Part shown: positions 17,861 to 27,206 of the stretch, in pieces
Layout of the letters: every line of letters starts with the position of its first letter
Numbering within the stretch: the stretch's first letter is position 1
NCBI RefSeq assembly: GCF_001305595.1
Contig: NZ_CP012407.1
Location: 62,001-126,000 of the forward strand
DNA: 64,000 nucleotides
From: Azospirillum thiophilum
Lineage (GTDB): Bacteria > Pseudomonadota > Alphaproteobacteria > Azospirillales > Azospirillaceae
Direction: 5' to 3'
Notes under the pieces: model-generated
The model's input: only the letters and a program-made list of their open reading frames with translations
Databases searched by the model: none
What the model was told of the DNA's origin: nothing
Made by a program: the position numbers and the translations under genes

Positions 17861-19360
17861 ATGAATACCGCCATAGCGAAACCCTTTTATGAAGGGGGCG
17901 GAGCCTTGGGCGATCCTTTTGGAATGAAATTCGTCTCAGAGCTGTTTCGCGAGCTCCGTTTGCTCGTGGAACAAATCACCACTCTTCAAGGCGGCAGCGT
18001 CAGCGGCATCCTTGCCGGCCTGCTCCTCATGGTCATCGCGTTGGCCTTATTGACGGTGGTGATCGCGTTCCTTCGTCTTCTGTTCACCAAGATCGGTTTG
18101 AAAGCACGCTTTAAACACCATGACCCTTTCGAGGGAATCTCCTTTCCCTACGCTGTAAAGGGAAGTCCTCTCATGCGGGCCATTTTGCTGCTGAGCGGCA
18201 CCCGCTATGAGATTTACCTCATGTCGCCGACAGGGGATCGCACCAGACGGCTCCTGCTATCGATTGCGCTTCTGTTTGCTTTCCTTTACATGTTCTTCAG
18301 CTACTTTGCTTTTCTATCGGTCAGCATCCAGGGTGAGCTGTTCAAGGACGGAAACTTTCTCGAGGCGCTTCCCTTCCTGATTGCCGCACTGTTCATCGCC
18401 ATGGTCATGGTGCTGATCGACGCCAGCATCATCGTCGGCAGCAATCCCGATGGCGTGCAGAACGGTCAGGCCGGGGCGGTCGTCCCGCTGAAGGCCGCCT
18501 TCCTGCGCGTGGCCTTTGCCATGGCCATGGGATACTTCGCGTCATCAATTGTCGTGGTTTATGTGTTTAGAGCCGAGGCTGTTGCCGCTGCCCTAGACAA
18601 CGACAGCCGTCTCCAGAGGTTCGACAATGACGCCAACCGGTTCAAGTCGACGCTGGACACGAAGGCGGCGGAACTGGCTGCGATCAACGGAAGGATCAAA
18701 ACGCTCGAAGACGACGAACGCTGCCTTTCGCAGGTGCTGGACGTCGAGAGAACGGGGTTCCTGAATGGAAAGCGCGCTGTCAAAGGACAGGTGATCTGCG
18801 GGGGCTATGCCTTCACCGGCAGTCCCGGCGTCGGTTCCAAGTACCGTAGCATGGAGGCGGATCGCAACACTGTCCGGGCGAGCATCGCGGGCGAAAAGAT
18901 CAGTAGAGATAAAATTATAAAGAGCATCGATGAAACGGAGAAGCTGATCAAGCCGTCGCTCGACCAGAAGAACGGTTACATCTCTTCGGTAAAAAGCAAC
19001 TTCATGATGCTTCACAATGCGCTCATCAAGCGGGCGCAGCAGGATCCTCTGGGGATCGGATCCTACTTCGCTTTCATGACGCTTCTTTTCATGATGATTG
19101 AGATGGCTCCTCTTATCATGAAGTTCCATGTGAAGAGCCGGGATTACGATGAACTCTGCAAGGTTAACGAAACGCAGTACCGCGATTTCTTCGAAGCCAA
19201 GAGCCATCTGAACCAGCCCAGGCAGGAGGCTCCCTCGACCGGAGGCAAGGTCTCCTTGCCGGATTTGCTTGGGACCGTGTTCCACAAGCTGGTGGAGTTG
19301 TTCGGAGTGGCATCGGAGCTGTTCCAGAAGCTTCTCGGTATGGCGAAGCGTCTGTTCTGA
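17861..19360 (+). CDS. Multi-pass membrane protein with long coiled coil (DUF4407-like)
   Basis: The start is uncertain among GTG 17816, ATG 17861 and ATG 17924; I use 17861 (499 residues). Membrane segments fall at about residues 48-75, 130-155, 168-190, 212-236 and 405-425. A charged helical, probably coiled-coil region of about 160 residues separates the last two (LDTKAAELAAINGRIKTLEDD). The four-helix-then-coiled-coil-then-helix plan resembles DUF4407. Base composition is lower in G+C than the flanking genes, suggesting a separate origin. Function is unknown; a membrane scaffold or stress sensor is possible. It is followed by a terminator and faces a convergent glycosyltransferase. Confidence 0.7.
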   Translation: MNTAIAKPFYEGGGALGDPFGMKFVSELFRELRLLVEQITTLQGGSVSGILAGLLLMVIALALLTVVIAFLRLLFTKIGLKARFKHHDPFEGISFPYAVKGSPLMRAILLLSGTRYEIYLMSPTGDRTRRLLLSIALLFAFLYMFFSYFAFLSVSIQGELFKDGNFLEALPFLIAALFIAMVMVLIDASIIVGSNPDGVQNGQAGAVVPLKAAFLRVAFAMAMGYFASSIVVVYVFRAEAVAAALDNDSRLQRFDNDANRFKSTLDTKAAELAAINGRIKTLEDDERCLSQVLDVERTGFLNGKRAVKGQVICGGYAFTGSPGVGSKYRSMEADRNTVRASIAGEKISRDKIIKSIDETEKLIKPSLDQKNGYISSVKSNFMMLHNALIKRAQQDPLGIGSYFAFMTLLFMMIEMAPLIMKFHVKSRDYDELCKVNETQYRDFFEAKSHLNQPRQEAPSTGGKVSLPDLLGTVFHKLVELFGVASELFQKLLGMAKRLF

Positions 19361-19407
19361 GCCGTTCCCCGCCACCGAAAACAGCCGGTGGTGGGGGCGG
19401 ATACCGG

Positions 19408-19435
19408 AGGCCGCCGCGCTTCCGGCGGCCTTCTT
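19408..19435 (+). terminator. Terminator after the membrane-protein gene
   Basis: AGGCCGCCG (19408-19416) and CGGCGGCCT (19423-19431) form a perfect 9-bp stem with a 6-base loop, followed by TCTTA. An upstream imperfect CCCCGCCACCG / CGGTGGTGGGG stem adds a second hairpin. Confidence 0.7.
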
Positions 19436-20615
19436 ACTGTGTGGCGTTGACGAACGCCTCGGCGAAGGCGCGCCAGGTCCGCTCGGTGCGGATGAAGGCC
19501 TTGGCGCGGGCGGCGCGGGCCTTGGCGGCGGCGCGGTCGGCATACAGCCGCTCCAGCGCCTCCACCAGTTCGTCGACCGAGGACTCGCCCCAGCCGAAGC
19601 GGCTGCCGTCGCGGTCGGCGACCGGGACCTGCCGGTCCAGCGTCAGGCACAGGTCGTCGCCCTGGGTCCGGCTCTTCAGCAGGTCGCGGTGGCCGGTGTT
19701 GTTGGACAGCACCACCGGGACGCCGCAGGCCATCGCCTCCATCGCGACGAGGTTGGTCGCCCCTTCGCAGCGGTTGGGGAAGACGGCGGCGTCGCAGTCG
19801 GCCAGCAGGCCGGCGATCTGGTGGCGGCCGAGGAAGCCGAGGTCGAGGAACCCCTCCTCGTCGGCGCCGTTCTCCATCGCCCAGTTCTTCACGTCGACCA
19901 TGTTGTTGGGCAGGATGCGCGGCGGCTTCGGCGCCAGCGGCGATTCCGCCATGGTCATGCCGACCTCCGGCCAGGCGTTCTGCCAGGCGGTGACCAGCAG
20001 CGCGTCCGGATGGCGCTGACGGAAGGCACGGAAGGCGGCCAGCACGATGTCCTGCCCCTTGCGGAACTCCAGCTTGCCGCCGGAGAAGATCACGAAGCGG
20101 TCGCCGAACCGGCCGCTCGGCTCCACCTCCACCATCTCGGTCGGATCGATGCCCTGGAAGGCGAGGCCGACATTGTCGAAGCCCCAGATCTCCAGAAGCT
20201 GTTTGTTGTAGGTGGAATGCACGACGATGCGGTCGTACTGGCGGGCTCGGGCCATCACCTCGGGCGTGAAGCGGGTGTCCTCATAGGCGATGACGCCGAT
20301 GTTGCGCCGGCCGCGGAAGCGTCCAGACGGGCCGCCGGCGGTGAAACCGTTGCCCAGCGCGTGCAGGACGTCGAACTCCTTCAGCAGCAGCATGTGGCCC
20401 TTGGCATTGTCGGCCATGGCGGCGACCTGCTGGCAGGGGCCTTCCAGCGACTGCAGCCTGGCGCGGTTCTCCGGCCGCAGGGTGCCCATCAGCGGCTTTT
20501 CGAGCAGCAGCGGTGGCCGGCCCTGGTCGGCGAGGTAGAGGGCGGTGTGCACACCCACCAGTCCCCAGCCGTGGACCTCCGTGAGCTGCCAGGTGAAAGC
20601 CAAGTTCGGAATCAT
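19434..20615 (-). CDS. GT4-family glycosyltransferase
   Basis: The start is ATG 20615 (MIPNLAFTWQ), eight bases after GGGG, giving 393 residues; a longer frame to 20654 adds only 13 residues. The GT-B fold signs are an N-terminal half with HALGNGF and VVHSTYNKQLLEIWG, then FVIFSGGKLEFRKGQDIVLAAF opening the donor domain. Near residues 290-310 comes FPNRCEGATNLVAMEAMACG with the Glu-x7-Glu pattern of retaining GT4 enzymes. It has no TPRs, unlike its neighbours. It is transcribed toward the membrane-protein gene and divergently from the GDP-fucose synthase. Donor and acceptor are unknown. Confidence 0.85.
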   Translation of the reverse strand: MIPNLAFTWQLTEVHGWGLVGVHTALYLADQGRPPLLLEKPLMGTLRPENRARLQSLEGPCQQVAAMADNAKGHMLLLKEFDVLHALGNGFTAGGPSGRFRGRRNIGVIAYEDTRFTPEVMARARQYDRIVVHSTYNKQLLEIWGFDNVGLAFQGIDPTEMVEVEPSGRFGDRFVIFSGGKLEFRKGQDIVLAAFRAFRQRHPDALLVTAWQNAWPEVGMTMAESPLAPKPPRILPNNMVDVKNWAMENGADEEGFLDLGFLGRHQIAGLLADCDAAVFPNRCEGATNLVAMEAMACGVPVVLSNNTGHRDLLKSRTQGDDLCLTLDRQVPVADRDGSRFGWGESSVDELVEALERLYADRAAAKARAARAKAFIRTERTWRAFAEAFVNATQ

Positions 20616-20783
20616 GATGGAAACCCCAATTCTGGGCGCAAGTCGGCAGTCCAAGCGGGCGCCAAGGGGCCGGAAGATCCCGCGCCGGGCCGGCGCTTGT
20701 CAAGCCGAGCGGAGCGGACTGGATTCCTCAGCAGCCCGATGCTACGACAGCGGTGGCTTTTCATAGCGGCATGGGGCGCAAGG

Positions 20784-21752
20784 GTGCGGACGGAATCGCT
20801 TTTCTCCCTGGAGGGTAAACGGGTCTGGGTGGCAGGTCATCGCGGCATGGCGGGGGCGGCCATCGTCCGGCGGCTGGAGCGCGAGCCGTGCGAGCTGATC
20901 ACCGTCGGCCGCGACCGCGTCGACCTGCGCCGCCAATCGGAGGTCGAGGACTGGATGGCCGAAGCGAAGCCGGATCTGGTCTTCGTTGCCGCCGCCACCG
21001 TCGGCGGCATCCTCGCCAACTCCACCCGGCCGGCCGAGTTCCTCTACGACAACCTGACGATCGAGACCAACATCATCCACGGCGCCCACCGGACGGGCGC
21101 GAAGAAGCTGGTCTTCCTGGGCTCGTCCTGCATCTATCCCCGGCTGGCCGAGCAGCCGATGCGCGAGGATTCCCTGCTGACCGGTCCGCTGGAGCCGACC
21201 AACGAGTGGTACGCCATCGCCAAGATCGCCGGCATCAAGCTGTGCCAGGCCTATCGGCGCCAGTATGGCTGCGACTTCATCTCGGCGATGCCGACCAACC
21301 TCTACGGCCTGAACGACAATTTCGACCTGCAGGGGGGCCATGTCGCTGCTGCCCTGCTGGCCAAGATCCACCGCGCCAAGGTCGAAGGCCAGCCCTTCGT
21401 CGAGCTGTGGGGGACGGGCGCGCCCAAGCGCGAGTTCCTGTTCGCCGACGATCTGGCCGACGGCCTGCTCTTCCTCGCCCGGCATTATTCGGACGAGCCG
21501 CACGTCAATGTCGGCACCGGAACCGAGGTGTCGATCCGCGAGCTGGCCGAACTGATCCGTGACGTCGTCGGCTATGAGGGCGAGTTCCGCTTCGACACCT
21601 CCAAGCCGGACGGCAGCCCGCGCAAGCTGATGGACGTCAGCCGGATGACGGAGATGGGCTGGACCGCCCCCACGGCCTTGCGCGAGGGCTTCGCCACCAC
21701 CTACCGCTGGTTCCTGGAAAACGTCGACCGCGGCACCTTGCGGGGGCTGTGA
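20784..21752 (+). CDS. fcl: GDP-L-fucose synthase (GDP-4-keto-6-deoxymannose epimerase/reductase)
   Basis: It converts the Gmd product to GDP-L-fucose by 3,5-epimerisation and NADPH-dependent reduction. The protein of 322 residues from GTG 20784 shows VAGHRGMAGAAIVRRL at the N-terminus, AATVGGI, LGSSCIYP with the catalytic Ser and NEWYAIAKIAG with the Tyr-x3-Lys pair. These are all conserved in Fcl/WcaG. An ATG at 20739 would add 15 residues unlike the family. A paralogue is encoded at 37139-38110; one of the two could instead act on a heptose or on a 3,6-dideoxy sugar (ColC-like), since these share the fold. Confidence 0.92.
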   Translation: MRTESLFSLEGKRVWVAGHRGMAGAAIVRRLEREPCELITVGRDRVDLRRQSEVEDWMAEAKPDLVFVAAATVGGILANSTRPAEFLYDNLTIETNIIHGAHRTGAKKLVFLGSSCIYPRLAEQPMREDSLLTGPLEPTNEWYAIAKIAGIKLCQAYRRQYGCDFISAMPTNLYGLNDNFDLQGGHVAAALLAKIHRAKVEGQPFVELWGTGAPKREFLFADDLADGLLFLARHYSDEPHVNVGTGTEVSIRELAELIRDVVGYEGEFRFDTSKPDGSPRKLMDVSRMTEMGWTAPTALREGFATTYRWFLENVDRGTLRGL

Positions 21753-21771
21753 CCCCCGCAAGAGGTGCCGC
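21731..21771. terminator. Long hairpin containing the fcl stop codon
   Basis: TGCGGGGG (21739-21746) pairs with CCCCCGCA (21753-21760) around a loop that contains the TGA stop codon of fcl. The stem extends outward as CGGCACCT / AGGTGCCG with a small bulge. There is no T-tract. It lies between two convergent genes. Confidence 0.6.
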
Positions 21772-21785
21772 AGAAGGTGCTGGCA

Positions 21786-22634
21786 TTACAACTGCGGCAC
21801 ATACGCTTCGACGGGCCAGGCGGCGGCCACATCCTGCTGGGTGCTGAACAGCAGGTTCAGGAAATAGTCCGACTGGAGCCGGGTGCCCGGGGGGATCAGC
21901 TTGGGAAGCGATCCGTCCGGGTAGAGCAGGAAGGTCGAATAGCCGAGGTCTTTCATGAAGGACCGCAGGCTGGCCTGCGAGCATCCCATCTTGCTCAGCC
22001 CGAATTCGTGCAGTTCCGCGACGATGTAAGGCACCTTGCGATCCCTGATCAGGGAGCCGGCACCCTCCAGGATCCGCTGCTCGGCCCCTTCGGTGTCGAT
22101 CTTGATCAGCCTGGGCACGGGGAGGCCGGCTGCTGTGACCGCCTGTTCCAGGGTGGTGGCCGACAGCGTATGGGCGATCGGATTTTCCGAAGTCTTCCGG
22201 TTGCCGGGGAATTGGCCGGGATCCCACAGGGCATTGCCGCCGCTGTCGTCGCTGTTGATGAAGAAGCTGACCTCGCCCTCCTTGTCGGTGACCGGTCGGT
22301 CCGACACGGTCACATGGCTGAAGCCGTTCAGGGACAGGTTGTTCTTCAGCCGTGACAGGTTGTGGGCTCCCGGCTCGATGCTGAGAACCCGCCCGGCCGC
22401 TCCGGTGAGGGCGCCCAGAAGGACCGAGAAGAACCCGGCATTCGCGCCCACGTCCACGACGCTGTCGCCGTCGCGGACCAGACGGATCAGTGCCATCGAT
22501 ACGTCAGGCTCATAATAGCGGCCGCTGCGGACGTAGGATGAAATGGTCTTTTCGTTGCTGTATTGCTCGTCTAGGTCGAGCTTGATCTGCAACTTCCTGT
22601 CAGGAAGCTCCAGGTTGATGGCGATCACGGACAT
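21786..22634 (-). CDS. FkbM-family methyltransferase
   Basis: The 282-residue protein starts at ATG 22634 with AGGAAAG upstream. FkbM-type features are VVDVGANAGFFSVLLG (SAM motif I, about residues 60-75), VLSIEPGAHNLSRLKNNLSLNG, and the LIKIDTEGAEQRILEGA block near residue 180, which is the best marker of the family. FkbM enzymes O-methylate sugars or polyketides; in glycan loci they usually methylate a sugar hydroxyl. The first 40 residues (beta strands, LDLDEQYSNEKTISSYVRSG) are also typical. It is convergent with fcl and lies 69 bp behind the OGT-like gene on the same strand. Confidence 0.88.
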   Translation of the reverse strand: MSVIAINLELPDRKLQIKLDLDEQYSNEKTISSYVRSGRYYEPDVSMALIRLVRDGDSVVDVGANAGFFSVLLGALTGAAGRVLSIEPGAHNLSRLKNNLSLNGFSHVTVSDRPVTDKEGEVSFFINSDDSGGNALWDPGQFPGNRKTSENPIAHTLSATTLEQAVTAAGLPVPRLIKIDTEGAEQRILEGAGSLIRDRKVPYIVAELHEFGLSKMGCSQASLRSFMKDLGYSTFLLYPDGSLPKLIPPGTRLQSDYFLNLLFSTQQDVAAAWPVEAYVPQL

Positions 22635-22703
22635 GGCGGCTTTCCTGTAGGATCGACTGTGTCTGCATCGGCTGCCGGACCGGCGGTTTTCGGGTGAATC
22701 ATC

Positions 22704-24662
22704 TCACGCCTGGGAAGCGGCTACCACCCAGTCGCGCCACATGGCTCGGTAGGCCGCTTCGACCGAGCGGGCGAAGCCCGTGTAGTCGGTCAGCGGGGCG
22801 GCATTCAGCCGATCGCGCATCGTCCGGCGCAGCGTCATCATCCGATCCGGATCGCCGGCAAGCGCCACCGCAGTGGCGATGTAGTCCGCCTCGTCGGATG
22901 CCACCAGCTCGCTCAACCCGCAATGGGTCAGCAGGCTTGCGCCGACCCGGGCGACATGGTTTGCGCCGGCCACCGTCACCACCGGCACGCCCATCCACAG
23001 CGCTTCGCAGGTGGTGGTGGTGCCGTTGTAGGGGAAGGGGTCCAGTCCGATGTCGATGCGGTCGTAGGCGCGCAGATGCCCGTCGGCGGCGTCGATGCGG
23101 GCCAGCAGCTCGATGCGGCCGGCATCAATCCCGAACTTGACGAAGGTGTTCAGGTAGCGCCGGCGGGTCTCCTCGTCGCCCATCTGGGCGCTCTTGACGA
23201 TCAGGCGGGAGTTCGGCACCCGCTTCAGGATTTCCGACCAGACGCGCACCACCTCCCCCGTCACCTTGGAGGTGTTGTTGAAGGAGCCGAAGGTGACATG
23301 GCCGTTGGTGCGGAACGGTGGCTCCGCCGGCGGGGCGACGTCCACCGGGGGGCGGTAGCTGTGGAAGCCATGCGGCAGCCGGACGATGCGCTCGGCGCTC
23401 AGCCGGTCGGCCTCGCCCGGCGGTTCGGCGACGGCGTCGCTGAAGCGCCAGTCGATGGCGCGCATGCCGGTGGTGTCGGGATAGCCCAGCCACGTTGCCT
23501 GGACCGGCGCCGGTTTGCGGGCGAACAGGGTCAGCCGGTTGTTGGCGGTGTGGCCGGTCAGATCGACCAGGATGTCGATGCCGTCCTGCTCGATCAGCGC
23601 CGCGGCCCGCGCGTCGTCGATCCCGACCAGCGAGCGCCAGCCGTCGGCCACTCCCTTCAGCCGTTCGGTGACCACGTCCGAGCGCGTCGCCGCGTGGTAG
23701 CAGAACACCTCGAAGCGTCCGCGGTCATGCTCGCGGATCAGCGGCTCGGCGAAGAAGGCGACCGAATGGGCGCAGAAGTCGGGCGAGACATAGCCGACGC
23801 GCAGGCGGCGTTCGGGATCGCGCGGGTTGGCGTGGCGTTTGCCGGCGGGCAGCAGCGGGTCGGCATGGCGCTGCGCCCACACCGCATGGGCCTTGAAGAT
23901 GGTCTCGGGCGGGACGGCGGGGGTGTAGTGCAAGGCCAGCAGCAGGTTGGAATGCATCAGCGCATGGGTCGGATGTGCCTCCAGCCCCTTCTGGAAGACG
24001 CCGATCGCCTCCTCGATGCGGCCCATCTCCTTCAGCGTCTCGCCCAGATTGTTCCAGGCTTCGGCCGATTTCGGATCGGCCTTCAGCGCGGCGACGAAGC
24101 ATTCCACGGCGCGGGCCAGTTCGACCGACCCCTTGTGCAGGTCGCCCAGATTGCACAGGGCCGCCGCCATGTCCGGCTTCAGGCGCAGCGCCTCGCCGTA
24201 AGCGGCCTTGGCCGCCTCGCGGTTGCCGCGGCTGCGCAGGATGTTGGCCAGGTTGAAATGTGCCTCCGCATAGTCGGGCTTCAGCCGGATGGCGGTGCGA
24301 AGCGACTCCTCCGCCTCCGCCGCCCGGCCCAGGTCGAGCAGCAGGCAGCCGTGGTTGCTGTGGACGAAGGGATCGGTGGCGTTGCGGGCAATCGCCCGGC
24401 GGTAACAGTCGATGGCCTCGTTCCAGTCGCCGCGGGCGCGCAGGATGACGGCGAGGTTGTTGTTGGCGTTGGCATGGTCCGGGTCGGCGGTCAGCACGGC
24501 GCGGTAGCCGGCCTCGGCCTCCGCCGTCCGGCCTGCCCGGTGCAGGGTCAGCGCGCGGGCGAAGCCGGCGTCCACCGCCTCCGCCGGCACCGTGCCGCGC
24601 GGGGAGAGGGCCGGAGAGGCCGGGCGCCTGGCCTTGGCCTGCTTGCGTGAAGGCTTTTTCAT
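22704..24662 (-). CDS. TPR/O-GlcNAc-transferase-type glycosyltransferase (GT41)
   Basis: The protein has 652 residues. After a basic N-terminus, residues about 30-260 are six or more TPRs (FNLANILRSRGNREAAKAAYGEALRLKPD). Residues about 290-640 are the split catalytic domain of GT41: LRVGYVSPDFCAHSVAFF, ILVDLTGHTANNRL, PVQATWLGYPDTTGM, FGSFNNTSKV, and DPFPYNGTTTTCEALWMGVPVV near the end, the UDP-sugar-binding region. It very probably O-glycosylates Ser/Thr of a protein such as flagellin, a surface protein or the repeat protein, although the acceptor is inference. A second GT41 protein begins at the right edge of the window. Confidence 0.92.
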   Translation of the reverse strand: MKKPSRKQAKARRPASPALSPRGTVPAEAVDAGFARALTLHRAGRTAEAEAGYRAVLTADPDHANANNNLAVILRARGDWNEAIDCYRRAIARNATDPFVHSNHGCLLLDLGRAAEAEESLRTAIRLKPDYAEAHFNLANILRSRGNREAAKAAYGEALRLKPDMAAALCNLGDLHKGSVELARAVECFVAALKADPKSAEAWNNLGETLKEMGRIEEAIGVFQKGLEAHPTHALMHSNLLLALHYTPAVPPETIFKAHAVWAQRHADPLLPAGKRHANPRDPERRLRVGYVSPDFCAHSVAFFAEPLIREHDRGRFEVFCYHAATRSDVVTERLKGVADGWRSLVGIDDARAAALIEQDGIDILVDLTGHTANNRLTLFARKPAPVQATWLGYPDTTGMRAIDWRFSDAVAEPPGEADRLSAERIVRLPHGFHSYRPPVDVAPPAEPPFRTNGHVTFGSFNNTSKVTGEVVRVWSEILKRVPNSRLIVKSAQMGDEETRRRYLNTFVKFGIDAGRIELLARIDAADGHLRAYDRIDIGLDPFPYNGTTTTCEALWMGVPVVTVAGANHVARVGASLLTHCGLSELVASDEADYIATAVALAGDPDRMMTLRRTMRDRLNAAPLTDYTGFARSVEAAYRAMWRDWVVAASQA

Positions 24663-24975
24663 CGGGCTAACCGCCTGGTGTTAAGTCTCTGTCGGCAAAG
24701 AACCGTCCTGCCGGTCGATAGCAATGACCGTACAGTGTCCGCAAGCGGCATCTCATCCATTGCCGGGCCCGCGCCCGGATGTGCCGAAACAGACACATGG
24801 ACTGGGGACATATGATGGACGGGGGATGGGCACTGGGACAGATGGCTTGCCGCTGTTGGGCGTCTTCTGCTATTCCAGCGGAATCGCGTGGTCATTCATC
24901 GTCCGCAAGTGGCGGACGCGAACCGCGCATCGTCGCGCCTCCGGGCCCAAGGAGCGCATGGTCGATTGAGACCGG
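24663..24975. promoter_or_regulatory. Divergent intergenic region between the GT41 gene and the type I secretion operon
   Basis: These 313 bp hold the promoters of two divergent units. A small inverted repeat (ATGTG...CACAT near 24778-24798) and two near-identical GTCCGCAAGYGGC copies (near 24737 and 24900) are visible. I see no convincing sigma-factor site and no credible gene. Confidence 0.35.
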
Positions 24976-27195
24976 GTGACCGAACAGTATGAAGACCTTG
25001 CTTTCGCGACGCAATTCCTATCTTTTACGGCGGTTCCCATGACACTCGCTGCGGAAGTCTCCTGCGCCCACACCGGGCTGCATTCCCTGGCCGCCGTCGC
25101 GCGTCAGCGCGGCCTCGACGTCTCGGCCGAGCGGCTTCAGCACAGCAACGTCATCGGGAACGAGGAGCTCGACACCGCCCGCCTCCTGCGCATCGCCAAG
25201 TCGATCGGCCTGAAGGCCGAGGCGACGACGCTGGACTGGGAGGATCTCGGCAAGCTCCAGGATGCCTTCCCCGCCATCCTGCGCCTGCGCAACGGCAACT
25301 CCATGGTTGTCGTCGGCTTCGGCAAGCAGGGCGATACCGAGGTCGCCATCCTGCAGGATCCGCTGGCCGGGCAGGAGCTGATCCTGCCGGTCGACCGTAT
25401 CCGGCTGAGCCAGGCCTGGGCCGGTGAAATCGTGCTGCTGAAGCGCGACTACGGCTTGGCCGACGCTGAGCAGCCCTTCGGCATGAAGTGGTTCCTGGTG
25501 GAGATCCTGCGCCACAAGCGCATCTTCCGCGACATCGGCATCGCGGCCATCCTGATGAGCCTGTTCGCGCTCGCCGTGCCGATCTTCTTCCAGCTGGTGA
25601 TCGACCGCGTGCTGGTCCACCGCAGCATGGGCACGCTCAGCGTGCTGATGATCGGCATGGTCGGCGTCATCATTTTCGAGGCGGCCTTCTCCTACCTGCG
25701 CCAGTACCTGATGCTCTACGCGACGAAGAAGATCGACGCGAAGATGAACGTTCAGGTCTTCAACAAGCTCATCGGTTTGCCGATGCACTATTTCGAGCGG
25801 GTCTCCTCGGGCGAGATCGTCAAGAACGCCCAGCAGGCGGAGCGCATCCGCAACTTCCTGACCGGCCAGCTCTTCATGACGATGCTGGACACGGTCTCGC
25901 TGGTCGTCTTCCTACCGCTGATGTTCATGTACAGCGTACCGCTGACCTTCCTGGTCCTTGGCTTCTCGTTGCTGATGGCGATCAACATCGGCATCATGAT
26001 TCCGCTGATCAAAGGGCGGCTGAAGGATCTGTACAGTGCCGAGGTGCGCCAGCAGTCCTTCCTGATCGAAAACATCCACGGCATGCGCACGGTGAAGTCG
26101 CTGGCACTCGATGCCCGCCAGAAGCAGGAGTGGGACCATCGCGTCGCCCGCGCTGCCGAGCAGCGCTTCGACGTGGGCCGCATCATGATCATCGGCCAGA
26201 CCATCGCCCAGCCGTTGAACCAGCTGATGATGGCCTGCCTTCTGGGCCTGGGCACCTATCTGGCTCTGAACGGCGAACTGATGATGGGCGTCCTGATCGC
26301 CTTCTACATCCTGGCCGGCCGCGTCACCCAGCCTCTGCTGCAGATGGCCCAGCTGGTGCAGCAGTTCCAGGAGGTGTCGATTTCTATCCAGATGCTGGGC
26401 ACGATCATGAACCATCCGCCGGAGGAGGGCCGCACCGGCCGCGGCCTGCGCACGCCGCTGCGCGGCACGGTGGAGTTCCAGGATGTCCGCTTCCGCTATG
26501 CCCCCACCGCCCCGCCGGCGCTCGATGGCGTCTCCTTCACGGCGACCGACGGCACCATCCTCGGCGTCATGGGTCGCAGCGGATCGGGCAAGACGACGCT
26601 GACCCGCCTGCTGCAGGGGCTGCACCGGGCGCAGGAAGGGCTGATCCGCATCGACGGCCGTGACCTGCGCGAGTACGATCTGGACCATCTGCGCGCGTCG
26701 ATCGGCGTGGTGCTGCAGGACAATTTCCTGTTCACCGGCACCATCCGCGAGAATGTCTCCGCCGCCAAGCCGGGGGCCACGACCGACGAAATCCTGAAGG
26801 TCATCCAGCTGGCCGGCGCCGACGAGTTCGTCGAGCGGCTGCCCAAGGGCCTGGACACCATGCTGGAGGAAGGCTCCGCCAACCTGTCCGGCGGCCAGCG
26901 CCAGCGTCTGGCCATCGCCCGCGCCCTGCTGACCAACCCGAAGATCCTGATCCTGGACGAGGCGACCAGCGCACTCGACGCGGAGAGCGAGGCCATCGTT
27001 CAGGCCAACCTGATGAACATCGCCCGCGGCCGCACCGTGATCATCATCTCGCACCGTCTGTCCTCGCTGGTGCCGTCGGACAGCATCCTGGTGATGGACC
27101 GCGGCAAGGTGGTGGACAGCGGCAAGCATGACGAACTGATGGAGCGCTGCGCCATCTACCAGCATCTCTGGCACCAGCAGAACCGGCACATCTAG
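24976..27195 (+). CDS. Type I secretion ABC exporter with degenerate C39-like domain
   Basis: This 739-residue permease-ATPase belongs to the HlyB/RTX exporter group. Residues about 20-150 are a peptidase-C39-like domain in which the catalytic Cys position is Thr (CAHTGLHSL, Thr33). It therefore should not cleave leader peptides but recognise an uncleaved RTX substrate, as in HlyB. Six membrane helices follow (about 180-430). The ATPase has Walker A GRSGSGKTT near 533, the signature LSGGQ near 637, and Walker B ILILDEA near 657. The start is GTG 24976; ATG 25039 is an alternative that would shorten the C39-like part. It forms an operon with the next two genes and is the probable exporter of the protein at 1-5544. 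Confidence 0.93.
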   Translation: MTEQYEDLAFATQFLSFTAVPMTLAAEVSCAHTGLHSLAAVARQRGLDVSAERLQHSNVIGNEELDTARLLRIAKSIGLKAEATTLDWEDLGKLQDAFPAILRLRNGNSMVVVGFGKQGDTEVAILQDPLAGQELILPVDRIRLSQAWAGEIVLLKRDYGLADAEQPFGMKWFLVEILRHKRIFRDIGIAAILMSLFALAVPIFFQLVIDRVLVHRSMGTLSVLMIGMVGVIIFEAAFSYLRQYLMLYATKKIDAKMNVQVFNKLIGLPMHYFERVSSGEIVKNAQQAERIRNFLTGQLFMTMLDTVSLVVFLPLMFMYSVPLTFLVLGFSLLMAINIGIMIPLIKGRLKDLYSAEVRQQSFLIENIHGMRTVKSLALDARQKQEWDHRVARAAEQRFDVGRIMIIGQTIAQPLNQLMMACLLGLGTYLALNGELMMGVLIAFYILAGRVTQPLLQMAQLVQQFQEVSISIQMLGTIMNHPPEEGRTGRGLRTPLRGTVEFQDVRFRYAPTAPPALDGVSFTATDGTILGVMGRSGSGKTTLTRLLQGLHRAQEGLIRIDGRDLREYDLDHLRASIGVVLQDNFLFTGTIRENVSAAKPGATTDEILKVIQLAGADEFVERLPKGLDTMLEEGSANLSGGQRQRLAIARALLTNPKILILDEATSALDAESEAIVQANLMNIARGRTVIIISHRLSSLVPSDSILVMDRGKVVDSGKHDELMERCAIYQHLWHQQNRHI

Positions 27196-27206
27196 GAGCG
27201 CGTTCC

